A DNA stretch of 64,000 nt from an uncultured Paracoccaceae bacterium (GCA_937983405.1 CALJZN010000004.1:35659-99658); one strand, 5' to 3'; positions 47,695 through 59,682 are shown, numbered from the stretch's first letter. The notes: generated by a model from the sequence alone, not told the origin. Made by a program: numbers and translations.

Positions 47695-49587
47695 ATGAGC
47701 TATGCCGAGACCTATGCCGCCTGGGCCGCCGACCCCGAGGGATGGTGGATGCGCGCGGCGCGCGCCATCGACTGGGTCAGGCCCCCGTCGCGCGCGCTGT
47801 GGGCCGGGAGGGCGCCGTTTTATGAATGGTTCGCCGATGCCGAGGTCAACGGCTGCTGGAATGCGGTGGACCGCCATGTCCGGGCCGGGCGCGGCAGCCA
47901 GACCGCCGTCATCCACGACAGCCCGGTGACGGGCACGATCCGCCGCATCAGCTATGCCGAACTGCAGGAGCGGGTCGCGCGGCTGGCGGGCGCGCTCGCC
48001 GCCCGCGGCGTCGGGGTGGGCGACCGCGTGGTGATCTACATGCCCATGGTGCCCGAGGCGCTGGAGGCGATGCTGGCCTGCGCGCGGCTGGGGGCGATCC
48101 ACTCGGTCGTCTTCGGCGGCTTTGCCGCGCCCGAGCTGGCCGCGCGGATCGACGATGCCACGCCCAAGGCGATCATCGCCGCCTCCTGCGGCATCGAGCC
48201 GGGGCGGATCGTCCACTACAAGCCGCTGCTCGACGCCGCCCTCGCGCAGGCCCGCCACAGGCCGGCGTTCTGCGTGATCTTCCAGCGCGAGCAGGAGGTG
48301 GCCCGGCTGACCCCGGGGCGCGACCTCGACTGGCACGCATTCCAGTTCGGCGCCGCGCCCGCGCCCTGCGTGCCGGTGGCGGGCAACCATCCGGCCTATA
48401 TCCTCTACACCTCGGGCACCACCGGCCAGCCCAAGGGCGTGGTGCGGCCGACCGCGGGGCATCTGGTGGCGCTGAACTGGACCATGGGGGCCGTCTACGG
48501 CATGAAGCCGGGCGAGGTGTTCTGGGCCGCCTCGGACGTGGGCTGGGTGGTGGGGCACTCCTACATCTGCTACGGCCCCCTGATCCATGGCAACACCACC
48601 GTGATGTACGAGGGCAAGCCCGTCGGAACCCCCGACGCGGCCGCCTTCTGGCGGGTGATCGAGGCGCACCGGGTCGCCTGCCTCTTCACCGCCCCCACCG
48701 CCTTCCGCGCCATCAAGCGCGAGGATCCGGGCGGCGCGCTGGTGCGCCACCACGACCTGTCGTCGCTGCGCGCGCTGTTTCTGGCCGGCGAGCGCGCCGA
48801 CCCCGACACGATCCGCTGGGCCGAGGCGCAGCTGGGCGTGCCGGTGATCGACCACTGGTGGCAGACCGAGACGGGCTGGGCCATCGCCGCCAACCCGCTG
48901 GGGCTGGGCCTGCTGCCCGTCCGCGTGGGCTCTCCCGGGGTGCCGATGCCGGGCTACGACGTCCAGGTGCTGGACGAGGGCGGCCATCCCCTGCCCCCCG
49001 GACAGCTTGGCGCGGTGGCGGTGCGCCTGCCGCTGCCCCCGGGCACGCTGCCCACGCTGTGGAACGCCGAGGCGCGGTTCCGCAAGGGCTATCTCGACCA
49101 CTTCCCCGGCTTCTACGAGACCGGGGACGCCGGCTACCGCGACGAGGACGGATACCTCTACATCATGGCCCGCACCGACGATGTCATCAACGTCGCCGGG
49201 CACCGCCTGTCCACCGGCGCGATGGAGGAGGTTCTGGCCAGCCACCCCGATGTCGCGGAATGCGCTGTCATCGGGGTGGCCGATCCGCTCAAGGGGCAGG
49301 TGCCGCTGGGCTTTCTGTGCCTCAACAAGGGCTGCGCCCGCGACCATGCCGAGATCGCGGCGGAAGCCGTGCGCCTGGTGCGCGACCGCATCGGGCCGGT
49401 GGCCGACTTCAAGCGCGCGGCGGTGGTCGAGCGGCTGCCCAAGACCCGCTCGGGCAAGATCCTGCGTTCGACCATGGCGAAGATCGCCGATGGCGAACCC
49501 TGGAAGATGCCCGCGACCATCGACGATCCCGCGATCCTGGACGAGATCGGCGCAGCGCTGCGGCAACTGGGCTATCCGCGGGGTTGA
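47695..49587 (+). CDS. prpE: propionyl-CoA synthetase / AMP-forming acyl-CoA synthetase
   Basis: ILYTSGTTGQPKGVVRPTAGH, WWQTETGWAI, KTRSGKILRSTM. Confidence 0.92.
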   Translation: MSYAETYAAWAADPEGWWMRAARAIDWVRPPSRALWAGRAPFYEWFADAEVNGCWNAVDRHVRAGRGSQTAVIHDSPVTGTIRRISYAELQERVARLAGALAARGVGVGDRVVIYMPMVPEALEAMLACARLGAIHSVVFGGFAAPELAARIDDATPKAIIAASCGIEPGRIVHYKPLLDAALAQARHRPAFCVIFQREQEVARLTPGRDLDWHAFQFGAAPAPCVPVAGNHPAYILYTSGTTGQPKGVVRPTAGHLVALNWTMGAVYGMKPGEVFWAASDVGWVVGHSYICYGPLIHGNTTVMYEGKPVGTPDAAAFWRVIEAHRVACLFTAPTAFRAIKREDPGGALVRHHDLSSLRALFLAGERADPDTIRWAEAQLGVPVIDHWWQTETGWAIAANPLGLGLLPVRVGSPGVPMPGYDVQVLDEGGHPLPPGQLGAVAVRLPLPPGTLPTLWNAEARFRKGYLDHFPGFYETGDAGYRDEDGYLYIMARTDDVINVAGHRLSTGAMEEVLASHPDVAECAVIGVADPLKGQVPLGFLCLNKGCARDHAEIAAEAVRLVRDRIGPVADFKRAAVVERLPKTRSGKILRSTMAKIADGEPWKMPATIDDPAILDEIGAALRQLGYPRG

Positions 49588-49614
49588 CCTTGTCCGCGCG
49601 CGCCGGCACTCTGC

Positions 49615-49634
49615 ACCTGTCCTTTTGGACAAGT
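49615..49634. promoter_or_regulatory. lux-box-like dyad ACCTGTCCTTTTGGACAAGT
   Basis: 20-bp imperfect palindrome with ACCTGT...ACAAGT ends. Confidence 0.35.
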
Positions 49635-49745
49635 TGGTTGGCTCGTTCGCATTTCGTATGCAGGGATTATGCAACTTCTGAGTGTGCCGGACCGGAGCCG
49701 ACCCGCCGCTGAACGGCACGGCTTGCGCGTCGCAGCGGGGGTTCC

Positions 49746-51325
49746 GTGAGGGCGGGCGGCCATGATGCGGGGCGGGGCGCCGCCCCGGCCGGTCCAGCCC
49801 GGCGGGCGGGGCCCGGATCGTCCCCCGGGGGGCCGGCACTGGGGGCGCTTTTGGGCCATGATCTGCGCGCCTCGGTCTCGGACATCCTGGGCGGGCTGCG
49901 CCTGATCGACCCCGCGCGCTTCGACGCCGCGACGCGGCTGCAGTTCGAGCGCGTGCGCGTCGCCGCCGAATCGCTGGCGGCGCTGCTGGAAGAGGGCCTG
50001 TCGCTGATGCTGGGCGAGGTTCATGCGGCCGGGCAGCCCGACGCGCCGCTGTCGCTCGACCGGCTGTTGCAGGACGTCGAGTTCCGCTGGTCCGGGCGGG
50101 CCCGGGAGAAGAACCTGGGCTTCGCGCTCGACCGCGGACCCGGCCTGCCCGAGACCGTGGCGCTGGACCGGATCGCGATCGAGCGCATCCTGTCCAACCT
50201 GCTGACGAACGCCATCAGGTATTCCGACACCGGCACCGTGCGGCTGGCCGTCACGCTCGAGCCGGGCGCCATCCTGCGCCTGCGGGTCGAGGACGACGGG
50301 CCGGGATTTCCTCCCGAGCTGCTTGAGGCTGGCGCGCCGCCGGCCACGGGGGCGGCCCCGCAGCCAGCGCGCGATGCCGCGGGCTCGGGTCTCGGGCTGC
50401 ACATCACCCGCGAGATGGCCGGTCGCCTCGCGGCGCGCCTGGAGCTGGCCAACCGCCCCCAAGGCGGCGCCCGCGCCACGCTCGAGGTGCCGCCCGAGGC
50501 CTGGCGCCCCGGCCCGGACAAGGCCGCCCCCCCCGCCCAGCCCCCCCTGCCCGACCTGACCGGCCTGCGGGTTCTGGTGGCCGAGGACAGCGCGACCAAC
50601 CAGGCGCTGATCCAGTCGCTGCTGCGCCGTCTTGGCGGCACGCCCGTGCCCGCCGCCGACGGGGTCGAGGCCATCGCGCGGCTGGGCGAGGGGCCGTTCG
50701 GCCTGGCCCTCGTGGACATCGAGATGCCGCGGCTCTCGGGGCTCGAGGTGATCCGCTGGCTGCGTGCCCAGCCGGGGGCGCTGGCCCGGCTGCCGGTGCT
50801 GGCCGTCACCGCCTACATGCTGCGCGCCAACCGCGAGGTAATCTTTGCCGCCGGCGCCGACGGCATCCTGCCCAAGCCGATCCTCGGGATCGACTCGTTC
50901 GGTCAGGCGATTGCCGCGGCGCTGGCGCGGGTGCGCGGCGAGCCGGCGATCTATGCGCCCGCGCCGGACGGCCTGTCGATCGACAGCAGCCGGTTCGAGC
51001 GGCTGCTCGACCTTGCCGGGCCGGGCGCGGCGGACGACCTGATCGGCCGCCTGGTCAGCGACCTGTCGGTGATCGAGCGGGGGCTGGTGCGCGGCCTCGG
51101 CGCGCCCGATCCGGCCGAGGTGCGCGCCCAGACCCATGTCCTGATCGCGCTGGCCGGGGCCGTGGGCGCGGGCGAGCTGCAGCGGCTGGCCGAGGCGCTG
51201 AACGGCGCCGCCCACCGCGGCGGCGAGGAGGCAATGGCGGTGCTCGGCGCCGACACGCTGGGCCAGCTTGACCACCTGATCCACTTCATCACCGGCGAGC
51301 GCGACCGCCGCCGGGGCGGTGTGCG

Positions 51326-51329
<4 letters not shown>
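49746..51329 (+). CDS. soluble hybrid histidine kinase (HisKA-HATPase-REC-HPt)
   Basis: LLGHDLRASVSDILGG H-box; GSGLGLHITREMAGRL; REC ALVDIEMPRLSGLEV; C-terminal HPt-like helices; likely GTG start. Confidence 0.82.
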
Positions 51330-52717
<1,388 letters not shown>

Positions 52718-52745
52718 CCCCGGAAGGCCGGCCCCCGGAAGGCCG
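52718..52745. repeat. 13-bp direct repeat CCCCGGAAGGCCG x2, period 15
   Basis: read directly between convergent regulator and nadK. Confidence 0.7.
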
Positions 52746-52748
52746 ACC

Positions 52749-53516
52749 TCAGGCGAACTGCTCGCGAATCAGCCGCTCGTCCAACCCGTGACCGGGGTCG
52801 AACAGGATGCGGTGGGCGACCCGGGGCTCGCTTTGCACCTCGACCCACAACACCCGGGGCACCGACCGGCTGTCGGCGTCGGCCATCACCGGGCGCTTGT
52901 CGGGCTCGATCACGTCGAAGCGCACCAGCGCGGTCTTGGGCAGCAGCGCGCCGCGCCAGCGCCGCGGCCGGAAGGCCGCGATCGCCGTCAGCGCCAGCAC
53001 TGCCGCCCCGATGGGCAGGATCGGCCCGTGGGCCGAATAGTTGTAGGCGGTCGATCCCGCCGGGGTCGAGACCAGCGCGCCGTCGCACACCAGCTCGTCC
53101 ATCCGCACCGTGCCATCGACCGAGATGCGCAGCTTGGCCGCCTGCGGCCCGGCGCGCAGCAGCGAGACCTCGTTGATCGCCAGCATCCGGTGCTCGGCCC
53201 CGTCGGGGCTGCCCGCGCGCATCGCCAGCGGGTTGATCACCGCCTCCTCGGCCGCGGCCAGCCGCTCGGGCAGGCGGTGGGCGTCGTAGGCGTTCATGAG
53301 GAACCCCACCGTGCCGCGGTTCATCCCGTAGACCGGCACGCCGAGCCCCGCGGTCGCGTGCAGCGTCTGCAGCATGAAGCCGTCGCCGCCCAGCGCCACC
53401 ACGACATCGGCCCCCTCGAGCGGATGGTCGCCGTAGCGGGCGACGAGTTCGGCGCGCGCCTCGGCCGCGACCGGCACCGGGCTTGCCAGGAAGGCGATCC
53501 TTGGTCCGCGCTGCAC
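52749..53516 (-). CDS. nadK: NAD kinase
   Basis: [48 protein letters not shown] start. Confidence 0.94.
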   Translation of the reverse strand: MQRGPRIAFLASPVPVAAEARAELVARYGDHPLEGADVVVALGGDGFMLQTLHATAGLGVPVYGMNRGTVGFLMNAYDAHRLPERLAAAEEAVINPLAMRAGSPDGAEHRMLAINEVSLLRAGPQAAKLRISVDGTVRMDELVCDGALVSTPAGSTAYNYSAHGPILPIGAAVLALTAIAAFRPRRWRGALLPKTALVRFDVIEPDKRPVMADADSRSVPRVLWVEVQSEPRVAHRILFDPGHGLDERLIREQFA

Positions 53517-53674
53517 CGCACCCTCCCCGGCCAACCCGGCGTCGTCTTGGCCCGCCCCCGGGGCAAAGGCAACCCCCCGTCCGGCCCGCGGCGCGGGGCG
53601 CACGCCATGGCGCTTTCCTCCCGGGCCGGGATGGACTAGATGCCACGGCGATCCCAGCCGAAGGACACCGCCCG

Positions 53675-54970
53675 ATGAACGCCCCCCACCGCGACGCCGG
53701 CTTCTTCCACGAAGCGCTTGCCGCCCGCGACCCCGAGATCGCCGACGCCATCCGCCGCGAGCTCGGCCGGCAGCGCGACGAGATCGAGCTGATCGCGTCC
53801 GAGAACATCGTCAGCCGTGCCGTTCTGGAGGCGCAGGGTTCGGTGATGACCAACAAGTATGCCGAGGGCTACCCCGGCCGGCGCTACTACGGCGGCTGCG
53901 CCTTCGTCGATGTCGCCGAAACGCTGGCCATCGAGCGCGCCTGCAAGCTGTTCGGCTGCGCCTTCGCCAACGTCCAGCCCAATTCGGGCAGCCAGGCCAA
54001 CCAGGGGGTGTTCCTTGCCCTGCTCCGGCCCGGCGACACGATCCTCGGCCAGAGCCTCGATGCGGGGGGGCATCTGACCCACGGCGCGCGGCCCAACCTT
54101 TCGGGCAAGTGGTTCGACGCGGTGCACTACGGCGTGCGGCGGCAGGATCTGCGGGTGGACTACGACCAGATCGCCGCGCTGGCCGAGGCGCATCGCCCGA
54201 AGCTCATCGTCGCCGGCGGCTCGGCCATCCCGCGCATCCTCGACTTCCCGCGCCTGCGCGCCATTGCCGACGGCGTGGGCGCCTATCTGCTTGTGGACAT
54301 GGCCCATTTCGCGGGGCTGGTGGCCGCGGGGCTTTACCCTTCGCCGTTCCCGCATGCCCATGTCGTCACCACCACCACGCACAAGACGCTGCGCGGTCCG
54401 CGCGGCGGGATGATCCTGACCGACGACCCCGAGATCGCGAAGAAGGTCAACGCGGCCATCTTCCCGGGGCTTCAGGGCGGGCCGCTGATGCATGTCATCG
54501 CCGCCAAGGCGGTGGCCTTCGGCGAGGCGCTGCGGCCCGAGTTCCGCAGCTATGCCGCGCAGGTGATCGCCAATGCCCAGGCGCTGGCCGACCAACTCGC
54601 GAAGGGCGGGCTCGAGATCGTCACCGGGGGGACCGACACGCATCTGATGCTCGTCGACCTGCGGCCCAAGGGGGTGAAGGGCAACGCCACCGAAAAGGCG
54701 CTGGGCCGCGCGCACATCACCTGCAACAAGAACGGCATCCCCTTCGACGACGAGAAGCCCACGGTGACCAGCGGCATCCGCCTCGGCAGCCCCGCCGCCA
54801 CCACCCGCGGCTTCGGCGAGGCCGAGTTCCGCCAGATCGGCGACTGGATCGTGCAGGTGGTGGACGGGCTGGCCGCGAACGGCGAGGACGGCAATGCCGC
54901 GGTCGAGGCGCAGGTGAAGGCCGAGGTCGCGGCGCTCTGCGCGCGCTTCCCGGTCTATCCCGGGCTCTGA
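53675..54970 (+). CDS. glyA: serine hydroxymethyltransferase
   Basis: [51 protein letters not shown]. Confidence 0.97.
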   Translation: MNAPHRDAGFFHEALAARDPEIADAIRRELGRQRDEIELIASENIVSRAVLEAQGSVMTNKYAEGYPGRRYYGGCAFVDVAETLAIERACKLFGCAFANVQPNSGSQANQGVFLALLRPGDTILGQSLDAGGHLTHGARPNLSGKWFDAVHYGVRRQDLRVDYDQIAALAEAHRPKLIVAGGSAIPRILDFPRLRAIADGVGAYLLVDMAHFAGLVAAGLYPSPFPHAHVVTTTTHKTLRGPRGGMILTDDPEIAKKVNAAIFPGLQGGPLMHVIAAKAVAFGEALRPEFRSYAAQVIANAQALADQLAKGGLEIVTGGTDTHLMLVDLRPKGVKGNATEKALGRAHITCNKNGIPFDDEKPTVTSGIRLGSPAATTRGFGEAEFRQIGDWIVQVVDGLAANGEDGNAAVEAQVKAEVAALCARFPVYPGL

Positions 54971-56173
54971 ACGGCCCCGACGCGATACCAGGCCGCGATC
55001 AGCGCGCGCGCCTCCGCGTCCAGCCAGATCCGCCCGCCCGGCGGCATGGCATGGCTGCGCGCCGCCTGAAGATGGAACGCGCGGGGCTGACCGGCGATCT
55101 CGGCCGCCGCCTCGAGCCGCACGCCCCCGGGCGTCCGGTGCAGCCCGGGCCACAGCGGCGCGGCTGCGTGGCACATCGCGCAGCGGGTCTGCACCAGCGC
55201 CTCGACCTCGGCAAGGCCCGGGGCGGCGGCGGGGCCCGGCGCCTGCGCCGAGGGCTCCGGGCCGCCCAGCGACGACAGCCGGACGATGGGAAGGAAGATC
55301 GCCGCCGTCGCGCCCCAGGTCACCACGGGCGGCCGCTGCGGGGGCGCAGCGTGTTGAGGAAATGCCGGATCGTGACGCCCATGAGGAACACCAGGCTGGC
55401 GATGGCCCAGGCCCAGTCGCCGCCGAACGCCAAGGGGTAGTGGTTCGACAGCATCGGGAACACGAGCGGCAGGGTCAGATAGGTGTTGTGCGTCGAGCGC
55501 AGCTTGGCAATCCTTCCGCATCTCGCCGCCGGCACACGCCCCGCCTTGAGGTTGGCCGCGACGATCTTCTGGTTCGGGATGATCCCCAGAAAGACATCGG
55601 CCGACATGATCGTGGTGGCGGTGAAGGCGCCAAGGTTCAGCAGCGCCGCGCGGCCCGGGAGAAGGGCTGCGCATAGCCCCAGGCCATCGCCATCCGCAGC
55701 GCGAACAGCACGAGCATGAGCAGCGTCGGGCGCTGCCCCAGGGGCGAACGGCAGAGCCGGTCGCAGACGCCCCAGCCGAGGGCCAGCGACGCCATCGAGA
55801 TCGCCACCGCCTGCGGCACCGAGAGGTCGCGCACGCCGCGGTCGATCAGGTAGAGCTCGGCGCCGAGGTAGTAGACGACCGCCATCAGCGCGAAGCCCGT
55901 CAGCCAGGTGGAACAGGCCTCCCACTTGAACCAGGTCAGGCGCCCGGGCAGCCGGTCGGGCGCGACGAGGTATTGCTGGATGTGGTAGAACCCGCCGCCG
56001 TGGACCTGCCATTCCTCGCTGTCGGCGCCCGAGGGCGGGCGCGGGTCGCGCAGGAGCCCGAGGTCGAGCGCGATGAAGTAGAAGGACGACCCGATCGAGG
56101 CGATGGCGGTGACCACATGCAGCCAGCGCAGCGCGAACCCGGCTTGCTGGCCAAGCACGGCAAGGTCAGCCAT
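54955..56173 (-). pseudogene. puuD: urate hydroxylase PuuD, split by two single-nt frameshifts
   Basis: three frames join: MADLAVLGQQAGFALRWLHVV...QPFSR / GRAALLNLGAFTATTIMSADVFLGIIPNQK... / VVTWGATAAIFLPIVRLSS...TRCAMCH; length consistent with two 1-nt deletions (~406 aa). Confidence 0.85.
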
Positions 56174-56273
56174 CGCCGCGCAGCCTTGCAGAAAGCGAAC
56201 CTATCCGGGTCAGCGCGCTGGGCCCGTCTCGCCTGTCCGGGCGCGTGATTTGCCTTCTTGCCAGCTTCAACCG

Positions 56274-56632
56274 TCAGCTCCCGCAATAGGTCGAATAGCC
56301 GAAGGGCGACAGCAGCAGCGGCACATGATCATGTCCCCCGGGTCCGCGATGCCGAAGCGCATCGGGACCTCGTCGAGAAACGTCGGCACAGCCGCGGCGA
56401 GGCCCGCGCCGCGCAGATCGGCGCCGGCCTGGACCAGCAGCGCGTGGCGGCCCGCCCGAAGCGCGCCCCGGGGGACCAGCGGCGCGTCGGTGCGCCCGTC
56501 GGCGTTGGTCACGGCCTCGGCCGGCCGCGCCCGATCGGGCCCCGCCAGACGGTAGAGCGTGATCCGCACCCCCGCCGCCGGGCAGCCCCGCGCGGTCTCG
56601 AGCGCATGGGTCGTGAGCCAGCCGTCCGCCAT
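56274..56632 (-). pseudogene. hiuH: hydroxyisourate hydrolase with 1-nt frameshift before the C-terminal signature
   Basis: MADGWLTTHALETARGCPAAGVRITLYRL...GIADPGD / HDHVPLLLSPFGYSTYCGS in adjacent frame; repaired length 119 aa. Confidence 0.85.
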
Positions 56633-56754
56633 CCGCACCTCCGGTCCCCTGGCGCCGCACCCCTGCCGCGGCGATGCGCGCGACGCAGCGGCCCTGCTTG
56701 CGCGGCGCCGCAGGAGGGGCCTAACTGTCGCGGTCTGCCCGCAGAGAGGCCGCC

Positions 56755-58176
56755 ATGACCGCCCCCCGCTCTCCGCGCGACCTTCCGGGATATGGCGCTG
56801 CCATCCCCCGATGCCCGCCGGCCGGCAAGCGCGAAGGTCGCCGTCTCGCTGGTCGTGAACGAAGAGGAGGGGGGAGACAACTGCCTCCTGCACGGCGATG
56901 CGGCCTCCGCGGCCTTCCTGTCCGAGATCGTGGGGCCCAGCCCTGGCCGGGGCAGCGGCACCGGAACATGGAGCAGCTTGACGACTATGGCGCGCGGACG
57001 GGGTTCTGGCGGATGCAGCGGCTGCTGACGCGGCCGCGCCTGCCGGTCACCGTGTTCGCGCTGGCCACCGGCCTTGCCCGCAGCCCCGAACAGAGGCGCG
57101 CGATGCAGGCCGCAGGCTGGGAGATGGCCAGCCGCGGGCTGAATTGGGTCGAGCACCGCGACATGCCCGAGGCCGAGGAGCGCGCGGCGATCGCCGAGGC
57201 GATGCGGCTGCACGGCGAGGTCACGGGCAGCCGGCCGCGGGGCTGGTTTACCGGGCGCTGCTCGATGAACACCGTCCGTCTGGTGGCCGAGGCGGGCGGG
57301 TTCGACTGGATCTCGGACGCCCGCGACGACGATCTGCCGCACTGGCTGCGCCTCGGCGGCCGCGACCAGCTGGTGCTTCCCTACACGCCCGACGCCAACG
57401 ACACGCGATTCGCCACCGCCCAGGGGTTCAACACCGGCGAGCCTGTCTTTGCCTATCTCCGCGATGCCTTCGATGCGCTGTGGGAGGAGGGCGCGGCCGG
57501 GGCGGCGAAGATGATGCCGGTCGGCCTGCATCGCCGCCTGGTCGGCCGGCCGGGGCCGATCCCGGGCCTGCACCGCTTCCTCGACTACGCGCTGGCCAAA
57601 GGGGGCGTCTGGTGCGCCCGCCGCGCCGACATCGCCGCCCACCGGGCGCGCGCGCATCCGCCCCAGCCGCGCGAACGCCCCTCGGCCATGGACCGCGCCG
57701 CCTTCGTCGCCCGCCTCGGCGGCATCTTCGAACATGCGCCCTGGATCGCCGAGCGGGCGCATGCGCTGCAGCTCGGCCCCGCCCATGGCGGCGCGCTCGG
57801 GATGCACACCGCGCTCGTGCGGGTGTTCCGCAGCGCCGGCGCCGACAAGCGGCCGGGCGTGCTGCGCGCCCACGCCGACCTGGCCGGGCGGCTGGCGGCG
57901 GCGCCACGGCTTACGGCCGCATCGACCGCCGAACAGGCCAGCGCCGGGCTGGATGCGCTGACCGACGCCGAGCGGGCCGAGTTCAAGCGGCTCGACGCCG
58001 CCCGCAGCGCGCGCCATGGCTTTCCCTTCATCATCGCGGTGCGCGACCACGACAAGGCCGGCATCCTCGCCACCTTCCGCCGCCGCCTCGCCAACGACAA
58101 CGCCACGCAATTCGCCGAGGCCTGCGCCCAGGTCGAGCGCATCGCCGAGCTTTGCCTGAAGGCCATCCTGCCATGA
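56755..58176 (+). CDS. puuE: allantoinase PuuE - OHCU decarboxylase fusion, containing an internal ~130-nt out-of-frame segment (possible pseudogene)
   Basis: frame 1 has GYGAA... and PWPGQRHRNMEQLDDYGARTGFWR...; the conserved segment KVAVSLVVNEEEGGDNCLLHGDAASAAFLSEIVG lies in frame 2; C-terminal OHCU decarboxylase (RAHADLAGR, HGFPFIIAVRDH). Confidence 0.85.
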   Translation: MTAPRSPRDLPGYGAAIPRCPPAGKREGRRLAGRERRGGGRQLPPARRCGLRGLPVRDRGAQPWPGQRHRNMEQLDDYGARTGFWRMQRLLTRPRLPVTVFALATGLARSPEQRRAMQAAGWEMASRGLNWVEHRDMPEAEERAAIAEAMRLHGEVTGSRPRGWFTGRCSMNTVRLVAEAGGFDWISDARDDDLPHWLRLGGRDQLVLPYTPDANDTRFATAQGFNTGEPVFAYLRDAFDALWEEGAAGAAKMMPVGLHRRLVGRPGPIPGLHRFLDYALAKGGVWCARRADIAAHRARAHPPQPRERPSAMDRAAFVARLGGIFEHAPWIAERAHALQLGPAHGGALGMHTALVRVFRSAGADKRPGVLRAHADLAGRLAAAPRLTAASTAEQASAGLDALTDAERAEFKRLDAARSARHGFPFIIAVRDHDKAGILATFRRRLANDNATQFAEACAQVERIAELCLKAILP

Positions 58177-59009
58177 GCCCCTACGCCCCCCCGCCCGGCG
58201 GCCTGCCGCCCCAGACCGCGCTGCACACGGGCCGCGCGGTGTTCACCGAGGCCTATGCGGTGATCCCGCGGGCCTGCATGTCCGACATCGTGACCTCGGC
58301 CCTGCCGGGGTGGGAGGGGGCGCGCGCCTGGGTTCTGGCCCGCCCGCTGTCGGGCTTCGCCGAGACCTTCGCGCATCTCCTGATGGAGCTTGCCCCCCAC
58401 GGCGGCAGCCGCAGGCCCGAGCCGGACCCGGCGGCCGAGGCGGTGATCTTCGTGACCGATGGCGCGGTCTGGCTGGGCCTTGGCGCCGAGGAGGAAGAGC
58501 TTGGGCCGGGCGGCTATGCCTATCTGCCCCCGGGCGCCGACTGGCACATCCGCAACGGCGGCGCCGCGCCCGCGCGGCTGCACTGGATCCGCAAGCGCTA
58601 CGAGCCCGCCCCCGGCATCGCCGCCCCCGCCGCCTTCGTCACCCACGAGGCCGAGATCGCCCCCGTCCCGATGCCCGGCACGGAAGGGCGCTGGGCCACG
58701 ACGCGCTTCGTCGACCCGGCCGATCTGGCCCACGACATGCATGTGAACATCGTGACGTTCCGCCCCGGCGGGCTGATCCCGTTCGAGGAGACGCATGTCA
58801 TGGAGCACGGGCTGTTCGTGCTGCAGGGCAAGGCCGTCTACCGGCTCAACCGCGACTGGGTCGAGGTCGAGGCGGGCGATTTCCTGTGGCTGCGCGCCTT
58901 CTGCCCCCAGGCCTGCTATTCCGGCGGGCCCGAACCGTTCCGCTACCTGCTCTACAAGGACGTCAACCGCCACCCGCTGCTCTCGGGCGTGGGCGCCTTC
59001 GGGCGATGA
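58173..59009 (+). CDS. allE: (S)-ureidoglycine aminohydrolase
   Basis: bicupin: PGGYAYLPPGADWHIRN, FEETHVMEHGLFVLQGKAVYRLN. Confidence 0.87.
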   Translation: MSPYAPPPGGLPPQTALHTGRAVFTEAYAVIPRACMSDIVTSALPGWEGARAWVLARPLSGFAETFAHLLMELAPHGGSRRPEPDPAAEAVIFVTDGAVWLGLGAEEEELGPGGYAYLPPGADWHIRNGGAAPARLHWIRKRYEPAPGIAAPAAFVTHEAEIAPVPMPGTEGRWATTRFVDPADLAHDMHVNIVTFRPGGLIPFEETHVMEHGLFVLQGKAVYRLNRDWVEVEAGDFLWLRAFCPQACYSGGPEPFRYLLYKDVNRHPLLSGVGAFGR

Positions 59010-59493
59010 GCCGGCGCATCGCGCCCGAGCCCCTGACGGCCGGCACCTTCGCCTCCTTCGGCGAGGTGCTGGGGGCCGCAGGCCCGCCCGACCGGACCAT
59101 CAACGAAGGCGCCTGCGGGCGCTGGCACGACCGCGCGCGGCTCGACTTCGGGCCGGGGGGCGCGCGGGCGTCTCGCGCTTCCGGCCCGGGGCGCGGGCGC
59201 TGCCGCCGGTGCTTGCCCTGATGGAGCGGCACCCCGAGGGCAGCCAGGCCTTCCTGCCGATGACGGCCGATCCCTTCCTCGTCGTCGTCGCGCCCGCCGC
59301 AGGCGGCCGTCCGGGGCGGCCGCGCGCCCTTCTCAGCCGCCCCGGGCAGGGGGTGAACTATGCCCGCGGCACCCGGCACGGGGTGCCTGCGCCGCTCTCC
59401 CTGCCGGGGCTTTTGGCGGTGATCGACCGCATCGGACCGGGGCCGAACCTCGTGAAGCACGGCTGGGCCGAGCCCTGGATCGTCGGCGGCTGA
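59006..59493 (+). pseudogene. allA: ureidoglycolate lyase with 1-nt frameshift
   Basis: MSRRIAPEPLTAGTFASFGEVL...RLDFGPGG / AGVSRFRPGARALPPVLALMERHPEGSQAFLPM...PFLVVVAP in another frame; repaired length 162 aa. Confidence 0.83.
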
Positions 59494-59682
59494 CGCGGCC
59501 CGCCGGGCCCCCGGGGCGCCGCCCGCGGCCGGCCGGGCACGGGGCGGGGCATGGGGGCGGGGCTTGGGGGCGGGGCTGGATCGCGCCGGCCTTGCCGGCG
59601 CGCGGGGCGGCGGGCCAGCTGTGCCCGCGCGTCGCCCGGGCGCGGGCCAGGGCCGCGGTGCCCGGCGGCCGGGGCAAGGGGC

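Noticed and set aside
45183-47696. 837-aa minus-strand ORF over pyrD/MFS/DUF167
   Set aside because: Antisense low-complexity frame overlapping three supported genes.
52718-52745. 13-bp direct repeat as a regulatory element
   Set aside because: Lies between convergent 3' ends; most likely slippage.
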